Shown piece after piece: positions 61,487 through 64,000 of a stretch of 64,000 bases of DNA. The first letter of the stretch is position 1. Every line of letters starts with the position of its first letter. The notes below the pieces were generated by a model that ran no database searches, was not told the DNA's origin, and worked only from the letters and a program-made list of their open reading frames with translations. The translations under genes were made by a program, and so were the position numbers. Source of the stretch: Metabacillus crassostreae (GTDB lineage Bacteria > Bacillota > Bacilli > Bacillales > Bacillaceae); contig NZ_JAFBDU010000001.1 of the NCBI RefSeq assembly GCF_016908395.1, positions 310,001-374,000 of the forward strand. The letters are read 5' to 3'.

Positions 61487-62143
61487 ATGACCAAATATAA
61501 AGTAATTTTATTTGATTTAGATGGAACGATTTCAGATCCCAAAACAGGTATAACTAAATCTGTTCAATATGCGTTACAGAAAATGAACATTAATGAATTG
61601 AATCTTGATAAATTAGAATGTTTTATTGGGCCACCACTTCATGTTTCATTTGCTGAATTCTACGGATTCGATGAAGTAAATACACAGAGAGCAATTGATT
61701 TTTATAGAGAAAGGTTCAAGAATAAAGGGATGTTTGAGAATAAACTATATTCGGCTATTCCTTTACTTTTAGATTGCTTAAGAAAACAGCAATATACTTT
61801 AGTTGTTGCAACTTCAAAGCCTACTGTATTTTCTGAACAAATCCTAAATTATTTTGATATTGACAAGTATTTTGACCTTGTTGTGGGAAGTAATTTAGAT
61901 GGAACAAGATCTTCAAAAACTGAAATTATTCAATACATCATCCAAAAGTACAATGAAAATAGTTTAGATGATTTTGTCATGATTGGTGACAGAAAACACG
62001 ATATTATTGGTGCAAACAATGCTGGTATTGACTCAATCGGAGTAACTTATGGATATGGTTCGTTAAAAGAACTAAATGACTCTAATCCTACACATATTGT
62101 TAATCGAGTTGACGGGATAAAAGATATTTTAGGAGTTCTGTAG
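61487..62143 (+). CDS. HAD-family phosphatase (phosphoglycolate phosphatase-like)
   Basis: A 218-residue haloacid-dehalogenase-fold phosphatase. Motif I is ILFDLDGTISD (Asp10 nucleophile, Asp12 acid). Motif II is LVVATSKP (Thr/Ser), and motifs III-IV are DFVMIGDRKHDIIGANNAGI with the metal-binding Asp pair, then the tail GVTYGYGSLKEL. The alpha-helical cap lies between residues about 15 and 85, as in PpaX/Gph-type enzymes. I use the ATG at 61487, six bases after AAAGGAAG. The substrate may be phosphoglycolate, pyrophosphate or another sugar phosphate. Confidence 0.85.
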   Translation: MTKYKVILFDLDGTISDPKTGITKSVQYALQKMNINELNLDKLECFIGPPLHVSFAEFYGFDEVNTQRAIDFYRERFKNKGMFENKLYSAIPLLLDCLRKQQYTLVVATSKPTVFSEQILNYFDIDKYFDLVVGSNLDGTRSSKTEIIQYIIQKYNENSLDDFVMIGDRKHDIIGANNAGIDSIGVTYGYGSLKELNDSNPTHIVNRVDGIKDILGVL

Positions 62144-62384
62144 ATTCTTCTAACAATAGAAGAACACTTTAATAAGTTTTATGATGAGAGCTTTAATTTA
62201 GTATTTAATTAACGAAATTCAAAATTATACAACAAAAGCTTGGAATCTCAATCTGAAAATCTCTTACAGTATCTTCACATATGATAATGTCACCATAATT
62301 TGATCTGCTTATCGTAAAAACAATAAAAAATCCGAATGCATACAATATATACAAAAATGAATAAAGGGTAGGAGTTATGATATT

Positions 62385-63410
62385 ATGCAACTCACATATA
62401 AACCTAATAGTAAATTTTCATCAGTATTAAATCATGTTCAGAACACTTTTAATCAAGTACTTTGTTCAGGTGCATCGGTTTTTATTATTCATAATGACAC
62501 TATTGTTTTAGAAGATTATATAGGAAAGCAATCTAATAATAGTGGTGCTAGAAATGTTAACGAAGAAACTCAATTTCATGTAGCCTCAGTAAGGAAAAGC
62601 TATATAGGTTTTGCTGTGGCTTACGCTTTATATAACAATTACATAGAACACATAGATGATCTTGTGTTGAAATATTTACCAAAGCTTGACGAAACTACTT
62701 GGAAGGAAACGACCATCAGGCATTTATTAACTCATACACATGGATTAAATCAAAAGGAGGAGACTATTTTTCGTGAGCATCCTGCTGGTCAAAGCTGGAC
62801 ATATCGACAAGTTGGTATAGATGCTTTAACTAAAATTGTGAAGAAGACGACCAAAAAATCAGTATCAGAGATTATTCATGAGCATGTATTTAGTCCTTTA
62901 GGTTTTAGTGAATCAAATTGGTATGCACATAAACACGATAAGCTTGCGGATGTAATATTACCTGAAGCTGGAGATGAAAATTGGCAAACAAGTGAAAGCA
63001 CAGAAGGTGACAAGGCGAATATGTATGTGTCGACCCGTGAGTTATCATATTGGGGGTATCTTCATCTTAAACAAGGAAAGATAGATGAAAAGCAAATTGT
63101 TCCAAGAGAAATAATACAAATTACTACATCACTTCAAAGTCCTGTAATAAAAGATCAAGATTTACCGCAAAATGGTTTCTTATGGTTTGTAAAAGATTAC
63201 CCAGCTAAGAAAACAGAAATAGGTGCATCAATTCCTAAAGGCTCATATCAGATACTAGGTTATACGGGTGTTACATTGTTGGTCATTGCTGATGAAAATC
63301 TAGTCGCAGTTCGCATGTTTAATAGTTTTGGTTCACCTGAAGGGTATGATTATCTATCTGATGTTAGGTCTTTTGGAGACACTGTGATGAATTGTCTGCA
63401 ATATGGATAA
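62385..63410 (+). CDS. Class C beta-lactamase-fold serine hydrolase
   Basis: A 341-residue cytoplasmic protein of the beta-lactamase class C/esterase superfamily. The S-x-x-K motif is SVRK, Ser68 and Lys71, in QFHVASVRKSYIGFA. ETTIRHLLTHTHGLNQKEET is the usual next motif, and SWTYRQVGIDALTKIVKKTT takes the Y-x-x place. The third motif region, near NMYVSTRELSYWGYLHLKQG, is recognisable. It has no signal peptide, so its role is more likely an esterase or peptidase than drug hydrolysis. A GGAG sits about 10 bases before the ATG. It is a distant paralogue of the protein at 44023-45063. Confidence 0.8.
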   Translation: MQLTYKPNSKFSSVLNHVQNTFNQVLCSGASVFIIHNDTIVLEDYIGKQSNNSGARNVNEETQFHVASVRKSYIGFAVAYALYNNYIEHIDDLVLKYLPKLDETTWKETTIRHLLTHTHGLNQKEETIFREHPAGQSWTYRQVGIDALTKIVKKTTKKSVSEIIHEHVFSPLGFSESNWYAHKHDKLADVILPEAGDENWQTSESTEGDKANMYVSTRELSYWGYLHLKQGKIDEKQIVPREIIQITTSLQSPVIKDQDLPQNGFLWFVKDYPAKKTEIGASIPKGSYQILGYTGVTLLVIADENLVAVRMFNSFGSPEGYDYLSDVRSFGDTVMNCLQYG

Positions 63411-63593
63411 GGTACTGCTATGATGATTTTATGAGAGAATTTAAAGTAATTAGTAGAATGTTATCATATAATTACAATATTAAACAAAAAAGGTCTGATC
63501 TTACATAACATATTTAACCTTTAAAATACCGATTCTTAAAAAGATGTTCACTATTAAAAGAGAAAGTAAATGATTAATAGAGGAGAAATAGTA

Positions 63594-64000
63594 ATGAAAA
63601 ATATAACATTTGATAATATTTATAACCTTGGAAAAGTAGTGGCTGAAAATGACCAATATAAACACTTTCATTATCCTGAGATGCTGACTAGTTATAGTAG
63701 TAACTTTATTGAATTTAAACATCTACCTTCTTTATCTGAATTTTTAGATGCTGAACAATACTTAAGGGAATATCATTTGAAACGGGGCCAGAATCATGTG
63801 AAGTTTACTTATCCTGATAATGAAAAACCTACATCTGAACTTATATCTTTCTTTAATGATAATGGATATGAAATAGGTTTTATGGAATTATATGCTATTA
63901 AGCCACAGCAATTTCCTACGTCAGCAAACAACCCTGATATAGAAGTTACTTTAGTGACAGATGAAAATATAGAAATATTTTGTAATCTTCAGTATCAACA
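63594..64000 (+). CDS. N-terminal part of a two-domain GNAT-type acetyltransferase (truncated by the window)
   Basis: The last gene begins with ATG 63594 after GAGGAG and continues beyond the end of the window. The visible 135 residues include NDQYKHFHYPEMLTSYSSNF, AEQYLREYHLKRGQNHVKF and ELISFFNDNGYEIGFMELYA. The pattern (FFNDNGYEIGFMELYAI, then a new start after IEVTLVTDENIEIFC) resembles Bacillus two-domain acetyltransferases. The acetyl-CoA loop would be in the missing part, so the assignment is provisional. Confidence 0.55.
   Translation, partial: MKNITFDNIYNLGKVVAENDQYKHFHYPEMLTSYSSNFIEFKHLPSLSEFLDAEQYLREYHLKRGQNHVKFTYPDNEKPTSELISFFNDNGYEIGFMELYAIKPQQFPTSANNPDIEVTLVTDENIEIFCNLQYQ

Noticed and set aside
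1-64000. CRISPR array, tRNA or rRNA gene, prophage
   Set aside because: No regular direct repeats with spacers, no cloverleaf and no rRNA-like segment were seen by reading; no phage structural or integrase genes.

Overview
The window is a 64 kb piece of a low-GC, endospore-forming Firmicute chromosome, most likely Bacillaceae. The spore-related content supports this: a Spo0E-type phosphatase, a YjcZ-type mini-protein, a K/H/D/Y-rich coat-like protein, a GerA-family germinant receptor operon and a relic of spoIIP. So do the AGGAGG-type ribosome sites, frequent TTG/GTG starts, an exact CcpA cre box and a Fur box. No tRNA, rRNA, CRISPR array, prophage or intact insertion sequence is visible.

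Layout. 1-8.2 kb: end of an MFS transporter, an M48 metalloprotease fused to ankyrin repeats, a small membrane protein, and a complete nikABCDE nickel or nickel-chelate importer whose sigma-A promoter is abutted by a Fur box. 8.2-16 kb: Spo0E-like phosphatase, TcyP-type cystine carrier, PAS-PAS-GGDEF cyclase, a class II fumarase/aspartase-family lyase, YjcZ-type peptide, a frameshifted DehI-type dehalogenase and a DegV/FakB protein. 16-21.4 kb: a 1264-residue SF1 helicase with a giant coiled-coil insert, translationally coupled to an uncharacterised winged-helix protein, then a MazG-like protein. 21.5-28.7 kb: PHP phosphatase, SDR enzyme, then a MalK/MalR two-component pair, a 2-hydroxycarboxylate carrier (MaeN type) behind a cre box, and a FAH-family enzyme. 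28.8-38 kb: AEC transporter, coat-like protein, STAS regulator, acetyltransferases, hydrolase, an APH-fold kinase and an ABC-F protein preceded by a well-formed attenuator. 38-45.4 kb: BcrAB-like exporter, small membrane and lipoproteins, a MITE-like repeat and a class C beta-lactamase-fold protein. 45.6-51.2 kb: germinant receptor operon (A-C-D-B) with a second B subunit divergently encoded. 51.3-64 kb: decayed genes (spoIIP, grpB, an erythromycin-esterase gene with an in-frame TGA), the Amj lipid II flippase, several GNATs, a self-contained HTH plus membrane-protein module with a perfect operator, a HAD phosphatase, another serine hydrolase and a truncated last gene.

How it fits together. 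The region is chromosomal accessory territory: many single genes, each with its own terminator, devoted to nutrient uptake (Ni, cystine, malate), toxin or antibiotic tolerance (ABC-F, BcrAB-like, APH-like, erythromycin esterase, Amj, six GNATs) and sporulation/germination. At least five genes are broken, so this stretch is being actively gained and lost. The best leads are the ABC-F attenuator, the helicase/winged-helix pair, the Fur-controlled nik operon, the protease-ankyrin fusion, and the esterase interrupted by one TGA. Start codons were moved from the longest possible reading frame where the ribosome site clearly indicated it.
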